Shown: one piece after another, positions 36,188-46,690 of the stretch
How the letters are laid out: each line of letters starts with the position of its first letter
Numbering within the stretch: the first letter of the stretch is position 1
Source: Blastomussa wellsi
Taxonomy: Eukaryota > Cnidaria > Anthozoa > Scleractinia > Plerogyridae
Length of the DNA: 64,000 nt
Reading direction: 5' to 3'
NCBI GenBank assembly: GCA_947652115.1
Contig: OX393564.1
Coordinates: 12,969,097 to 13,033,096 of the forward strand
Program-made: the position numbers and the translations under genes
Notes under the pieces: generated by a model
What the model was told of the DNA's origin: nothing
The model's database searches: none
What the model saw: the letters and a program-made list of their open reading frames with translations, nothing else

Positions 36188-37450
36188 ACTCAGCTTAAAA
36201 TAGATAATGGTAATTTAATTTCAACCGACTAAGAAATATTACAACAAAGTCTCTCCTTATACAAAAATCTGTTTTCAACAAAGATAATTGGCGAGCAAGA
36301 TCCATTCATAATAACCCACCTGTTCCCAAAAGAAAACAATATTCACCTTTGACAAGAAGAAAGCCTTTCTTGAGAAGGACCATTACTTGTGAAGGCTACA
36401 TTTCTGGCGCTTTGGTCACTTTACTTAATTTCGCATATGAGAACGGGAAAGTGGCAATCACTCAACGATGAGGGATAATAAAACTCATTCCCAAGAAAGA
36501 AGCAGATCTAAAACTAAACTAAAACCAAAAACTAAAGCGACGCTCGAGGCTATCAAAAAATTCAGCAGGGTATCAGGTCTTTATCTTAATGCAAAAAACT
36601 CCGAAGCTTTATGGATAAGGGCAAAGGCTAGGACAGTTATCGCCAAAGAGTGGCTTTAAGTGGCAGAAATTCAAAATTAAAACATTAGGTGTCGGGCTCG
36701 CAATAAATCCCGAGCTAACAGTGAGCCTAAACCTTAAAGAGGAAACGGAGAACATTAATAACTTACTAAAGAAGTGGAAATACCGAAGACTAAGCCTACT
36801 CGGAAAAATCACAGTTTTAAAAAGTCTAATCACTTCACAACTGGTTCATGTACTTTCCCCGCTTCAAACAGACCAACAGGTCATCAGGAGACTAAATAAA
36901 ATGATTTTTGCTTTCTTTGCTATTGGAAACCTGATAAAGTTAAAAGAAATATCATGATTAACGGCTACAGGGATGGTGGACTAAAAATGGTTTACTTATA
37001 CTCTTTTAATAAATCCTTGAAAACTACCTGGATTAAAAAGTATCTCGACAAATCAAACTTAGGGAAATGGAAATTTTTTTCGATTTGGAACTTCACAGAT
37101 ACGGAAGAGAAACAGTTTTCCTTGGTAACCTGGACAAGAAGGACAGTAATCAAGTATTGCAAATTGTATCTGAAATACTTCAGATATAGGCTGAGGTGAC
37201 TTATAATGATAAAGTGTTATCCTTGCAGCACTTTAAGGTACAGCGCCCATGGAATAACTCTCTGATTAAAGTTTATCGCAAATCTGTCTACTTTCGAGAA
37301 TGGCTTGCCAAAGGAATTCTTAAAATCGAACGCCATATTCATTTATCTCTTACAAAGATTTACTAAATAAAGTCAATGTCTGTCCCCTCGCTTTTAATGG
37401 ATGATCTCAACGCTGCAGGCCTTAAGACAAAAATTTCTAGCAAATGTCAA
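36188..37450 (+). pseudogene. L1/Tx1-type LINE reverse transcriptase remnant
   Basis: Pieces in several frames follow the order of an L1/Tx1 reverse transcriptase: LKIDNGNLIST and LYKNLFSTKIIGEQDPF upstream of the RT, RGIIKLIPKK-like sequence near 36470-36500, KFSRVSGLYLNAKNSEALW at about 36565, LLKKWKYRRLSLLGKITVLK at about 36765, NGYRDGGLKM at 36957 and WNNSLIKVYRKSVYFREWL near 37250. The jump from the first RT block to the block after YADD shows the catalytic palm was deleted. Many stops and shifts make it non-functional. Confidence 0.75.
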
Positions 37451-37485
37451 CAACTCTGAAAATGAAGATGTTAAATGACGTTTAA

Positions 37486-37974
37486 TTTAAACGCGACAAA
37501 AACATAGGTAACTTTTTAGTCAGAAGTGCATTCCAAACTAGTGATGAACCCGGAACTTTTAAATGCGCTCGCGCACGATGCCAAACATGCCCTTTCATTC
37601 ACAACGTTGACAAAATATCGGGACCCAAGCGATCTATCAAAATCACTGATCATTTCACCTGTACCTCAGCCAATGCCATCTACTGTATAACTTGCACTCT
37701 TTGCAAAAAGTTATAAATCGGCGAAACAGGGAGACGACTTGGCGACCGATTCCGAGAACACCTTCGTGACGTGGAGAAAGACGACAAAAATGCATCGAAA
37801 CCGGTCGCGAGACACTTCAATCTCCCAAATCATTCTAAGCAACATATGGCAGTCTGCGGCCTTTCCCTTCACCAAGGAAACACGGAAAGCCGTAAAACTC
37901 TAGAACAAAAATTTATTTTTCAAATCGGCACTCTTTATCCTCACGGTATCAATGAACGCTTTTCATTCAACTAA
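37486..37974 (+). pseudogene. Penelope-like polymerase C-terminus with stop in YIG motif
   Basis: One frame runs RDKNIGNFLVRSAF, CARARCQTCPFIHNVDK, YCITCTLCKKL, then TAA at 37713-37715 exactly where copy 1 has the Tyr codon TAC of LYIGET. It then continues through GETGRRLGDRFREHL to FSFN and a stop at 37972-37974. The single change kills the endonuclease while the rest of the frame is intact, so the copy is fairly young or was inactivated on arrival. Confidence 0.85.
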
Positions 37975-38068
37975 TTTATTCCGAAGTTTTCACGTTACCA
38001 GGCACCAGCCAATAGCGAAGCTCCATCTTTCTGTATATAAAAACACACGACGCACAATTCCTTTATTC

Positions 38069-38103
38069 GCTCCGACGAAGGGCTAACGCTCGAAACGTCA
38101 GTT
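38069..38103 (+). ncRNA. Hammerhead-ribozyme-like motif, copy 2
   Basis: The layout is as in copy 1: CCGACGA core, GGGC-TAAC-GCTC stem II, GAAAC and GTC. The stem I 3' strand reads AGT instead of AGC, weakening stem I to a G-T pair at its end. The C at the U4 position is shared with both other copies. Confidence 0.45.
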
Positions 38104-38185
38104 CTTGAATCTTTTTACGGTGGCCAATTGACATTATCAACCCAGTTGATAAAACCAAATTATATTGTTATACTTCCCACCGACA

Positions 38186-38218
<33 letters not shown>

Positions 38219-38227
38219 CTATTCTTG

Positions 38228-38404
38228 AGTAATATAGCCGGGGTCAAATGAGTACCGCCTTATCCTCAGACGTTTATTTCCCTATTTGAAACCCCCCAAC
38301 ACACGAAGTTTCGCTCGCTTCATTTCATGTGTTGGGTAGTTAAAAATAGGGAAATAAACGTCTGAGGATAAGGTGTATATTTGTTTGACCCCGGCTATAC
38401 TACT
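38228..38404. mobile_element. Hairpin (foldback) element with AGTATAGCCGGGGTC-type ends
   Basis: agtaatatagccggggtcaa at the left is mirrored by ttgaccccggctatactact at the right. The arms continue for about 60 bp (ccttatcctcagacgtttat, ttccctattt), with a second small hairpin in the loop (ccccaacacacgaa / ttcatgtgttggg). No coding capacity. It sits directly beside the 3' end of Penelope copy 2, just as the hairpin at 31273 sits beside copy 1. Confidence 0.75.
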
Positions 38405-38578
38405 GAGGAAGGAGGAGGGGTAAAAAAAACCCAATTTTCGACAACCACCTGTCATTCTAACCCAATAAGATATTTATATACTTGTTATTATATTAAAGCA
38501 ACTTAACTATTTTCTCACATTATTATACAAACACTTCATCCACTATTACCACTAGTGTAATAAAAAAAGATGAACGCG
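38405..38578. other. AT-rich spacer
   Basis: I see no feature beyond a GA-rich stretch (38404-38420). The BEL/Pao integrase frame breaks off at its right side. Confidence 0.5.
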
Positions 38579-39660
38579 TTACCAAAATAGTAAAAGTGCC
38601 GCTTCTCCTGACGCTTCTAGTAATTCCGTGTTGGCGCCGGCGAAATTCGTTCCATTGTCACTTCGGATCACCTGAACTGGTCCACGGCGGGCAATGAAAT
38701 GCCTTAGGGCTTGAATGAAAGAGTCCGTTTCGAGTGAATTTGCTGTCTCCATGTGTATCGCTCTGCTTACTAAACACTCCATGTGTATCGCTCTGCTTAC
38801 TAAACAGGTAAACAGACAAGCATAGCGTTTCAGTTCCTTACGTCCTTGTTTGATCAGATATGGGCCGAAGAAGTCGACGCCCGTGAACGTGAACGGTGGG
38901 GCTGGTGTTAGGCGATCCTTTGGCAACTTGGCCATCTTTTGCTCGGTTACAGGAGCACGGTTCCGACGACAGGTAACACATTTCGTAATTTGATGGCGAA
39001 CAGCAGCATTGGTGCCAAGTACCCAGTACTTTTCTCTCAATTTAGCCAACGTGTGACCACGGCCAGCATGTCCCAGGTGCTCATGGGTTTTTCGAATGAT
39101 GAGTGTGGTGACATGATTCTTACGAGGTAATATGGCAGGGTTTTTCGCTTCCTCTAAGAGGTCTGCTTGGCTAAGGCGACCGCCGACACAAAGAACACCT
39201 TCCCTGGCGAACGGATCTAAACGGTACAGGGAACCAATCTTCTTAAACTTCACTTTCTTCTTTTTCTCCCGGCCCCTCGAATCTGGCTCGCCGTCACTAT
39301 TGGTCCTGTGAGGGATGTCTAGCTCTTTGCTGAAAACTTGAGACTGTATAAACTGGATGATGGCAATCTCGGCTTCGTTTAACTCTTGCACTGAGAGCGG
39401 TGCGTTGCAATGATCCACGTGTTTCGTGTCAGCTTTCCATTGCTCCACACTCTCTGGACGTTGCAGTGGAACTAGCTCAGTCTGGGCAACTTCTGTCTTC
39501 TTCCGATGTTGCCTTCTTCTCAGTAACGTTGCTTTAATGCGCAGAAATACAGCCACTGACAGTTTCAGGCGATACCAGTCTTCAATTAGCTTGTTTACGC
39601 TGGTGGTCGCGTCTTTGGTTACCACTGTTCCGGAAACGACCACCTTCTTAATCTCTGGAT
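38579..39660 (-). pseudogene. BEL/Pao integrase, truncated, with 30-bp duplication
   Basis: The frame shows the HHCC zinc-binding region (HEHLGHAGRGHTLAKLREKYW, then KCVTCRR), the first catalytic Asp in FTGVDFFGPY, and the second in VIRSDNGTNFAG. It ends shortly after, in unrelated residues at about 38605, so the catalytic Glu and C-terminal domain are lost. A 30-bp tandem duplication (38747-38776, 38777-38806) repeats the ten residues CLVSRAIHME between the two Asp residues, inside the core fold. Upstream the frame joins directly to the end of the RT fragment. Confidence 0.85.
38747..38806 (-). repeat. 30-bp tandem duplication inside the integrase core
   Basis: Two identical 30-bp units starting ctccatgtgtatcgctctg stand in tandem. 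The duplication keeps the frame. Confidence 0.95.
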
Positions 39661-40886
39661 CATGTTACCGGTTTGTTATTAAGGATTATTCGAAAATCCA
39701 AAACTGTCCCACTGTACATACCATTGCACTCCGAGGGCACGTTCAATAGGGAGATTGTCACGATCGAGGTCCAGAGCCTTAGTTTCCTTTGACCTCTCTT
39801 CTTCTGGAATCTGCTCCAAAACACCACGGCGATTGCACGTAACTTCGTAAGGTGGAATCCACCCTTCTGACACACTCTGCTGAGATCCTTGATTAACTTT
39901 CCAGCAGTGTTCTCGGTGTCCACGGACCGTAAACAGTCATCGAAATAGAAATTCTTTCTCAAAGTGTTAGCAACAATGGTGCCATATTCTTCATCATCAT
40001 CACTCGCAGTCTTCTTCAATGCAAAATTTGCAATGCTCGGTGAGGATACCGCGCCGAACAGGTGCACCACCATCCAGTATTCCTCCAATGGAGCTTCTAG
40101 GTCACCATTCGGCCACCATAAGAAACGGAGGAAATCGCACTGTTCAGGCGGTACTCTAACCTGATAGCCTCCACATCTCCTAAGAAGGCGACGAGGTCTT
40201 CACGAAACCTGATTAATACTCCTACCAGGGAATTCGTGAGGTCGGGACCTTGGAGCAAGTGGACATTGAGGGACACTCCATTGAAACTCGCGCTGCAATC
40301 GAATACTGCACGTATTTTGTCCGGTTTTTTGGGATGATAAATCCCATGGTGGGGAAGATACCATACTTTGCCGGGCCTTGCTGCGCCTGAGCTGTTTGGA
40401 ACCCTTTGGGCGTAGCCTTTGGCGATAACATCGTTGACAAACGTGGTGTAGTCAGTATGGTACTTTGCATCTCGAAGCATCTTCTTCTTCTGCCAGTTAG
40501 CTCTTTTGATTGCTTGTTCTTTGTTGTTGGGCATGGTTACGTCCTGTGCTCGAAAGGGGAGCGGGTCCGTTAACGTTGCAGACGCCTTTCTCTGCCATGT
40601 CCAAAAACTTCCTGTCTTCTTGTGAGTATCCGCGCTGGTCTGGGACTTTGCTCATAGCATGATCGTTAAAGTCCATTTCAAACATACTTAGCAATGACTT
40701 GGGCGCGATGATCTCCTTATTAAATTTGACTTCCCGCACAGTGATGCGATTCACAGTTATCGTACTGCAACTTTGATCAGTTTCGACTTGCAAAGGGCCA
40801 CTGACGGTCCAGCCGTGATGGAGGCGGAGGGCGAAAGGGCCTTCACCATGACTGGGTACCACTTCTAATGGTTCCAGGGCAACTGG
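39660..40886 (-). pseudogene. BEL/Pao reverse transcriptase, multiple frameshifts
   Basis: From right to left: GPFALRLHHGWTVSGPL, EDRKFLDMAEKGV, a shift to AIKRANWQKKKMLRDAKYH and HHGIYHPKKPDKIRAVFDCSA. Near 40160-40166 a loss of about seven bases damages the motif after GDVEA and shifts the frame. Then FLRFLWWPNGDLE, VHLFGAVSSPSIANFALKK and the catalytic motif as FYFDDCLRS. After another shift come LDLDRDNLPIERALGVQW and FGF. The thumb, connection and RNase H region expected next are missing: about 39660 joins straight to integrase upstream sequence. Confidence 0.85.
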
Positions 40887-41432
40887 TCAATTGCTGCCGA
40901 TTAATAAACCTATTTCAAGGTCGGGCCGGTGTGCGGGGATTTTCTGAGCGACCTCTGAAAGATGTTCCCAGCGACTTAGGAGTTCAGGTGTTGGAATTTG
41001 ATGGTGGCCTGCTGGAATCTCATCTCTTGTGAAGGTACGGGGCAACTCAATGGAATTGTTGTCATCTAAGTCTGTGACGACAAGGTCAGATAGAACGGTT
41101 GTTTCAACTCGGCTGTGACCGTGCATTGTTCCAAGTTGAAGAACTGTCTCAACACCTTCTTCGCCCATCAGTCTCTTAATGTTTTCGGTTACAAAAGAGC
41201 CACTGTTACCACCGTCATAGAATGCGTACGTGGTGACTGATTCAGCGTTGCCTTTCTTCCTTATTTTGATGGGGAGAATAGCATGTAAGACAACAGTCTC
41301 GTTAGTGATAGTCGCATTGCATGCAGTCTCAGATATATCAACACATCCGTTCTCCACCACAGTGGTGGGCTTGACGTTGGAATTGTCGGTCTCACTGTTT
41401 CCATCTTTTTTAGTTGGCTCGAAATCATCCAT
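40887..41432 (-). pseudogene. BEL/Pao aspartic protease domain
   Basis: The open frame holds AFYDGGNSGSFVTENIKRL, in the place of the DSG-type active site of the A17-like proteases, and ends EIGLLIGSN before an in-frame TGA (40887-40889). In the family this position continues into the RT without a stop, so the TGA is a nonsense mutation. The active-site triad reads DGG rather than DSG or DTG, another sign of decay or divergence. Confidence 0.7.
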
Positions 41433-42066
41433 TTGGAGTGCCGTGGGGCGTCGTTTTCCACATTTCTGACAGCTTCGTTTTTTTCAAACAGTTCCTTGAC
41501 ACGTGATTGGTACGATAACAAGCGTAAAAGAGCTTCCTGTCTCCGAGGAATGACCTTTTCTCTTCTATTGTCCGCTTTCGGAAGTCATCGCAGTCGTCCA
41601 AGTCATGAGGCTTGTTGCATAACAGACAGCTTCCTATCCTCAAGGATACTGATGCAGGAGGCGTGTTAACATTTGTTGCGAAACTGCTGCTTCTCTGATT
41701 TGGTAGTTGTGTTCTCTTGGTACTATCTCTGATACCACTAGCTTTGTGCTTCTGTTTACTCTTGTTCAGGGCTTGGCTGCCATAAATGGGATCGTTGGCT
41801 GATTCAGCGGCTGATTCAACAAATTCTGTGATTTCCTTGAAATAAACTATCCTTCCTTTCTCTTTTGATTTGACAACTCGGTCGCGCCACCTTGACTGTA
41901 GGTGACGCGCAAGCTTTCGGGCAATTATCTGCATGTTCGTGGGGTGATTCAGCTCCGTCATATGAGACACATTCATCATGGCGTTCTTGCATTTTGTCAG
42001 AAAGAATGAGAACCGTTTTAAAGTTAGAGCATCATCCCTTTGAATCGGTGACCAGCGGAGGGCTAT
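41425..42066 (-). pseudogene. BEL/Pao Gag, C-terminal half with zinc knuckles
   Basis: It encodes ALRWSPIQRDDALTLKRFSF, KCKNAMMNVSHMTELNHP, IARKLARHLQSRWRDRV and a nucleocapsid-like region CLLCNKPHDLDDCDDFRK followed by CYRTNHVSRNC. A Penelope tail (42067-42217) separates it from the N-terminal half. The zinc region would bind RNA in the virus-like particle. Confidence 0.8.
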
Positions 42067-42100
42067 GCTCCGACGAAGGGCTAACGCTCGAAACGTCAGC
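42067..42100 (+). ncRNA. Hammerhead-ribozyme-like motif, copy 3
   Basis: Identical in layout to copy 1, including GCT/AGC stem I, CCGACGA core and GTC triplet. It forms the exact left end of the insertion. Confidence 0.45.
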
Positions 42101-42170
42101 TCTTGAATCTCTTTACGGTGGCCAATTCACATTATCAACCCAGTTGATAAAACCAAATTATATTGTTATA

Positions 42171-42207
<37 letters not shown>

Positions 42208-42217
42208 GTACCCCCTC
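42067..42217 (+). mobile_element. Penelope-like element, copy 3 (151-bp tail only)
   Basis: This insert matches the last 151 bp of copies 1 and 2, from GCTCCGACGAAGG to the end ccccctc. It lies antisense in the BEL/Pao gag, between the codons for KVSR and ALRW. Its 5' end coincides with the first base of the hammerhead-like motif. Confidence 0.9.
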
Positions 42218-43487
42218 GATACCTTAAATGGATCACCATACTCTTTCGCAAGCAATCTTCTTGCCTCCTTGTATTCTTCACTAGGGTTCATGTGCAACGT
42301 TCCGCTAATAAGTTCCCTTGGTTCATCGTCCAAATGCTGTATTAGGTAATACAGTCTATCCGCTGCGCTTTCTGTTTTTGACTCAATTCATGTGGTGAAT
42401 GCCATGATGAACGTTTGATATTCGATCGGGTATCCCTTGAACTTTGACACTTCAGGCTGTTGCAATGTCATTGCTGTGGCTAATTGTTGATGTGTAGCTA
42501 TCAAGACTTCCTGGAAAGAACGGTCTTGAATCTCCGATGTAGAAGGTGCATTGGGATCTGGGGTGGTACTGTTATCTGGAGGCCGGTACTTCGCAATGGA
42601 GCCACTTGGGTGAAACTCAGGAGTGAGCGGATCCAGTTTAGGTATAACTGCTTTCGGTGTGATCGGATCCGGTTTGGGTGTAACTGCTTTCGGTGTGCTA
42701 GTTTTTGGCTGAATTCGTTCAGACAGTGTTTTCATTGCTTCTTTACTTTCTACATTGTCTGGGTTCTCTTCTAGTTCTAAATCAGCATACACCCTTTCTC
42801 TTGCTTTTGCCTTAACTATTTCAGATTCGAGCCTTAGTGCTTCATCCGCTGCACGAAGGGCTTGTTTCCTTTCTAGCATTGTTTTCTCAGCCAGCAATTC
42901 AGCTACTCTTACTTTCTCTTTTTCTCGCGCCGATGTTCTCGATGACTTTGATCGACTAGTGCTCTTTGATGATTTGGATGATACAGATTCCTTGTTTGAA
43001 AGATGGTCAAGCTGATCTGTCAAGCGTTGTTCGACAAGGCTAATCCAATCAATGACTTGTCTCCTAAAATCCAAGACATAATTCTCCTTAGCGTCATGCC
43101 GAGAGCTGTCAGTAAACTGTTCATCTTCTGAACTTAACTCTTGATAGTGGCGCTCGTATGCCTCTTGGTATTGACTAAACAACGTGTTAAGTAGGATGAG
43201 TTCCGATTTCACAAGGTGCAAATTATTCTCATCTCCCATTAGATCTGTTAATGTGCTCCTTTTCTTGGAAACAGCTGAAATTGCAGATGTTTGATTCTTC
43301 TTGAGAAGCCTGGGGTACTCTTCCTGTCCCTTTTCGGTTCGCTTTCGTTCTCGCTTGTCCGGAAGTTCATCCATATTTTCGCAGAGCCTACGTTCGCGGT
43401 GGACTGGGCCCGACTCAACTCGTCGGCCATTTTCGATTTCTTTACGAATCCACAAAGCAAGATGTAAAGCCACAAATTCGCGTACAT
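42218..43487 (-). pseudogene. BEL/Pao Gag, N-terminal half
   Basis: A 361-codon frame (43473-42388) is charged and coiled-coil-like: LLNTLFSQYQEAYERHYQEL, KEKVRVAELLAEKTMLERKQ, ALRAADEALRLESEIVKAKA, then a Thr/Pro-rich stretch with three repeats of TPKxxxPxxD type and KFKGYPIEYQTFIMAF. A TGA at 42388-42390 interrupts it; the same frame continues as IESKTESAADRLYYLIQHL up to the Penelope insertion. This fits Pao Gag proteins with the DUF1759 region. Confidence 0.8.
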
Positions 43488-43540
43488 TCTCAGTCTGTTC
43501 CCTCCGATATCAGCCAGATAAATCCATAGTACGATGAAAC

Positions 43541-43956
43541 GTAAAATTTTTGAAACGATTGTCGGTGCACAGACGACATTTACGATATCTTTAATACACA
43601 GTTAAGAAACGCGTACAAGTCGGTATAGCTTTCGTTGCGTTGAATGGACGTTCGATGTACGGTATACGATATACGGTTTTAAAAACTGCAAAACAAAGGA
43701 AAATAAACCCATAAACAAAGCGCAACTACAGAACGACAATAACTGATGACTAAGACGACTAAATTCTGCTGTCCGCTGATAAAGACGTCAAAACGGTAGA
43801 TACGCTTTAAAAACAAATCCTTGCTTCTGAACACACGGTTTCATTTAAGCACATACTCACTATCACTGGCCCTATGGGAAGCCTTATGGGAAAAAAGGAA
43901 CGCGCGCGCTACTCTCGCGACTGAACTGCGCTAACAGGTGTTTTACCATTACAATT
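43541..43956 (-). other. Possible BEL/Pao leader and 5' LTR remnant
   Basis: This stretch lies upstream of gag in minus orientation, where the leader and 5' LTR should be. There is no second LTR in the window to align it with, so boundaries cannot be placed. No coding sequence is evident. Confidence 0.3.
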
Positions 43957-44165
43957 TTCCTTTATTAAGATCACAGCTAAATTAATGTATGATGTCAGGC
44001 ACAAAATAGCACCTAGTAGAATTCAAAAGCAGTTTCAAGATATTTCTAATATCCATCCCCATTACACTAGATCCTCTGCTTCAAATAATCTCTATACGCA
44101 AAGCTCTAGACTCTCAATTCACCTATTTGCTGCACCCAGTTTGAAGAAAATATTCAACAACTCGA
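43957..44165 (+). pseudogene. LINE reverse transcriptase C-terminal scrap
   Basis: The frame KLMYDVRHKIAPSRIQKQF, then NIHPHYTRSSASNNLY and FAAPSLKKIFNNSI resembles the extreme C-terminus of jockey/CR1-type reverse transcriptases. It fuses in frame, near 44165, to CapX sequence of the Polinton. Confidence 0.5.
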
Positions 44166-45357
44166 TCGATATTTATGTAACGCCTGACCAGCATTTCACA
44201 GCAAAGTTCAGAGAGATCTTCCAAAAAGAGCATAAAGTATGAAACCGCAAAGCCCGCAAAACATGGCTTGCGGGGCATAATCTCTCTTTCTGGCTGCAGC
44301 AGCAGAACTTTGCAGTGTGGTGCGCGACGACAGGTTGCGGAATCTCTCGTGAAGTATTTGACAAATATCATACAACGCTGAATCTGCCGCCGCAGGTGGG
44401 GGCTTTTTACATCTTCCAGATGTACTTCACGGTTCGGCGCATCTTTCATCAGCTCGGAGAAATCTAAAGCTTCAACGCATTGCCGGGTGACCCTACATCC
44501 AGTCAGATTAACAACCATTACGTCGTGGCTTCTTACAAAAGATTGTGCGCAGAGTTCGGTGTTGACCCGTCAACTGGTTTCCGCTTCAGGCACGGTACAA
44601 ACCACGGGCTGCCACGACCGTTTCATACTGGGCGTGCCCTATCCATCGGCAAAAGCAAAATTTGACGACGAGGACCCTAAGGTGTCAGAAAAGGGAATTT
44701 TGACGAAACGACGCCGCGGAAGAGCAATTCAATTAGTTCGCGCCCAAAACGTCGGCAGGTTTGACACAGGCAGGGCTTTCACGTATCAGTCAGTCAATCA
44801 AAGCCTTTGTTTATTGCATCTTGGGCGCGCAAGTCAACGTGAGAAGCAGCATTCTTGTTGCTGGAGGCAGAGCGAAAGAAGCCCAGAGCGAGTTCCTTGT
44901 CTTGGTTTAAGACGCGATAAGGCAAACGGATCTGGTCAAGTCAGTTCAAAGATACCATCTTGCCGTAGACGAGGCAAAGGTGAAGCTCAAACTTGCTGTT
45001 TGCCCGGGGCCTGGCTGATGCCCGCGCGGATGGTGATAAACATAGAGAGCACGGTTGGCTACAACAACCAGCTCAAACAAGCGACGCCAGGTATGAAGCT
45101 GGGTGTCAACGACGGGGTAAACAAAAGCACAAAAAAGCAGCGCTACAGCTAATGGATGGTGGGAAATCGAACGACAGGGACAAAAAGAGCCAGCGCCTGT
45201 GATCCAAACAGCTGTAGAAGAGAAAACCCTAACGGAGCAAACGGAATCTGGACCAACGCCAACGGCTGGCTCCGGAAGTGAGTCATATGATGTGAACTAA
45301 ATAGCTGTCGCTTTTGGCGCGTTGCAGTTGCGGTTTTGGCATTTTTGTCATTTCGTT
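44166..45357 (+). pseudogene. Polinton CapX protein, copy A (broken)
   Basis: Fragments in several frames follow one protein: HFTAKFREIFQKE, LSFWLQQQNFAVWCATTGCG, QVGAFYIFQMYFTVRRI, ASYKRLCAEFGVDPSTGF, PGAWLMPARMVINIESTVGY, and QATPGMKLGVNDGVNKSTKK near the C-terminus. Copy B (58936-59867) shows the C-terminal half in one frame, ending in a hydrophobic anchor. I know this family only as a companion of capsid genes in cnidarian Polintons and cannot name a function. Being beside MCP suggests a virion or assembly role. At least four frameshifts make this copy dead. Confidence 0.6.
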
Positions 45358-46690
45358 AACGCCGCTTTTTTATATAATTATCCATCAGAAAGGCCACAAC
45401 AGCTAAAATCAACAGCCAGGTGTGTTCTGCCAGAAAACGTATGGCCTGGCCAGCAGCTTTAAAGAGTAAACTCACAATCGATTCAATAAGACCTGGCAGA
45501 GCTGATGCAACGTTTGAGCCAATATCTTTCAGAACTTTTCCCAACGCTTTGCCGGTGGCCTTCAAAGAGTTGGTAATGGCGCCAATGGCAGCGCCAATCG
45601 TGACAACAGAAGCAAGAACGATTGCTGTATCTGTCACGCCATATTTTTTGAAGACATCTTTGACCCTCTCACGAAGTGGAAGCGCTCTTTCTCTTTCCTC
45701 AATCTGCGTTTGCAAACGCGCGAGCTCCTCGGTTCTTTACGCAAGTCTTCCTTCAGCGGCTTCTTTGTCAGAGAGTGATGCGTTCTCATCGTTGATGATT
45801 TTCTGGTCTTCATCATTTCGTCGTTGAAAATCGGATTTTTGCTCACGCAGTTCATCAAGCGTTCTCGTGTCGTTAAGATTTTGTTGAAGAGCGTTTCTTT
45901 CTTTTTCTTTCTTATCAAGGTCTGCTCTGAGTTTATCAACCTTTTCTTGTTCTTTCGTTTTATTTTTTGCAAGTTTTTCTAGTGAAGCCACCTCTTTCTT
46001 TGTATTTTCGGGATCAGTTTGAAGATTTTTTTCAGTTGCTGAAGTCTGCGCAGATCTGCTTCACTTTCAACATTCAAACCATATTCATCATGAATTACTT
46101 CAATACTTGCTTGAGTTTGCTCAAGTCTGTTTCTCAGATTTTGCAATTCTTGTGTAGCTTTTTTTTTTCTGTGGCGATTTTTTTCTGACGTCGGTCTTTA
46201 ATGCTCTCATTATCTTGAGCAATCAGAGATTCAGCTTCTGGCCCAAGGGAGTTTTTGAACTTTTCTGTGAATTCTTTTCTGAAAAGTTCAGTCTCACCAC
46301 CTTTTGAACCAAATGATAGAATTGTTGTCTCATTGCCACCTTTTTGCTAAAACCTACTGGGTCTAATTTTCCAAAGTCCACTTTTGGGAACCTCTTTTTG
46401 ATAAAGTCTTTAGCTCTTTCAAGAATTGCTGGGTTTTTGTAATCTGGATCTACAAAATCGTCAAACAAAGGAACTTCAACATAGGATGTGTCAGGCAGCC
46501 CGCTCTGTTCTTGTTGAATCGTTTGCATTTCATCTTGTTCGCCACCATGGTAGGGTGTCGATGCGGTGCCAGGCTGAAATGGACGGGTTGTGTTTATCTC
46601 TTGTTCATCATCATCATCGTTATTATCATCGTGATCAGTAGCATGGTCAAGGTCGGGGTCATCGTAGCCAAAGTGTCCACCTTCTGCCAT
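45356..46690 (-). pseudogene. Polinton membrane-anchored coiled-coil protein, copy A
   Basis: It starts MAEGGHFGYDDPDLDHATDH, with an acidic N-terminus, then a conserved block (RAKDFIKKRFPKVDFGKL), long charged coiled coils (LRNRLEQTQA, ELAR.QTQIEERERALPLRE), and a C-terminal region with two hydrophobic segments (TAIVLASVVTIGAAIGAI, LAEHTWLLILAVVAFLM) and a KKRR end. Frameshifts near 46345, 46010 and 45735 break it. It is transcribed away from MCP; the two start codons are 32 bp apart. The layout recalls a membrane-anchored structural or fibre-stalk protein, but the function is unknown. Confidence 0.65.

Larger units (their letters stand above)
37485..38219 (+). mobile_element. Penelope-like element, copy 2
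   Basis: The sequence is almost identical to copy 1 from the CxxC lead-in through the tail ending ttagaaacttaccccctc, and it extends further 5' (RDKNIGNFLVRSAFQTSDE). It is 5'-truncated right after the LINE remnant. The native order upstream of the CxxC region is preserved here, which confirms that copy 1 is rearranged. Confidence 0.85.
38579..43540 (-). mobile_element. Decayed BEL/Pao LTR retrotransposon
   Basis: Reading right to left, the order is gag (with zinc knuckles), aspartic protease, reverse transcriptase and integrase, which is the BEL/Pao order. The element is broken by a Penelope tail in gag, stops, frameshifts, a missing RNase H region and loss of everything after the middle of the integrase. 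Hence the 3' LTR is absent and the 5' LTR cannot be confirmed by comparison. Confidence 0.9.

Noticed and set aside
36468..36659. Separate small gene upstream of the LINE motifs
   Set aside because: Its second half (KFSRVSGLYLNAKNSEALW) is LINE reverse transcriptase, and its first half is an out-of-frame reading of the preceding RT block.
38579..39643. Integrase taken as part of a retrovirus or of a Polinton
   Set aside because: Its neighbours (Pao-type RT with FYFDDC, A17-like protease, DUF1759-type Gag) and gene order place it in BEL/Pao.
44123..44518. 131-codon minus-strand ORF
   Set aside because: It is the antisense of the CapX copy A pseudogene, whose plus-strand motifs are shared with copy B.
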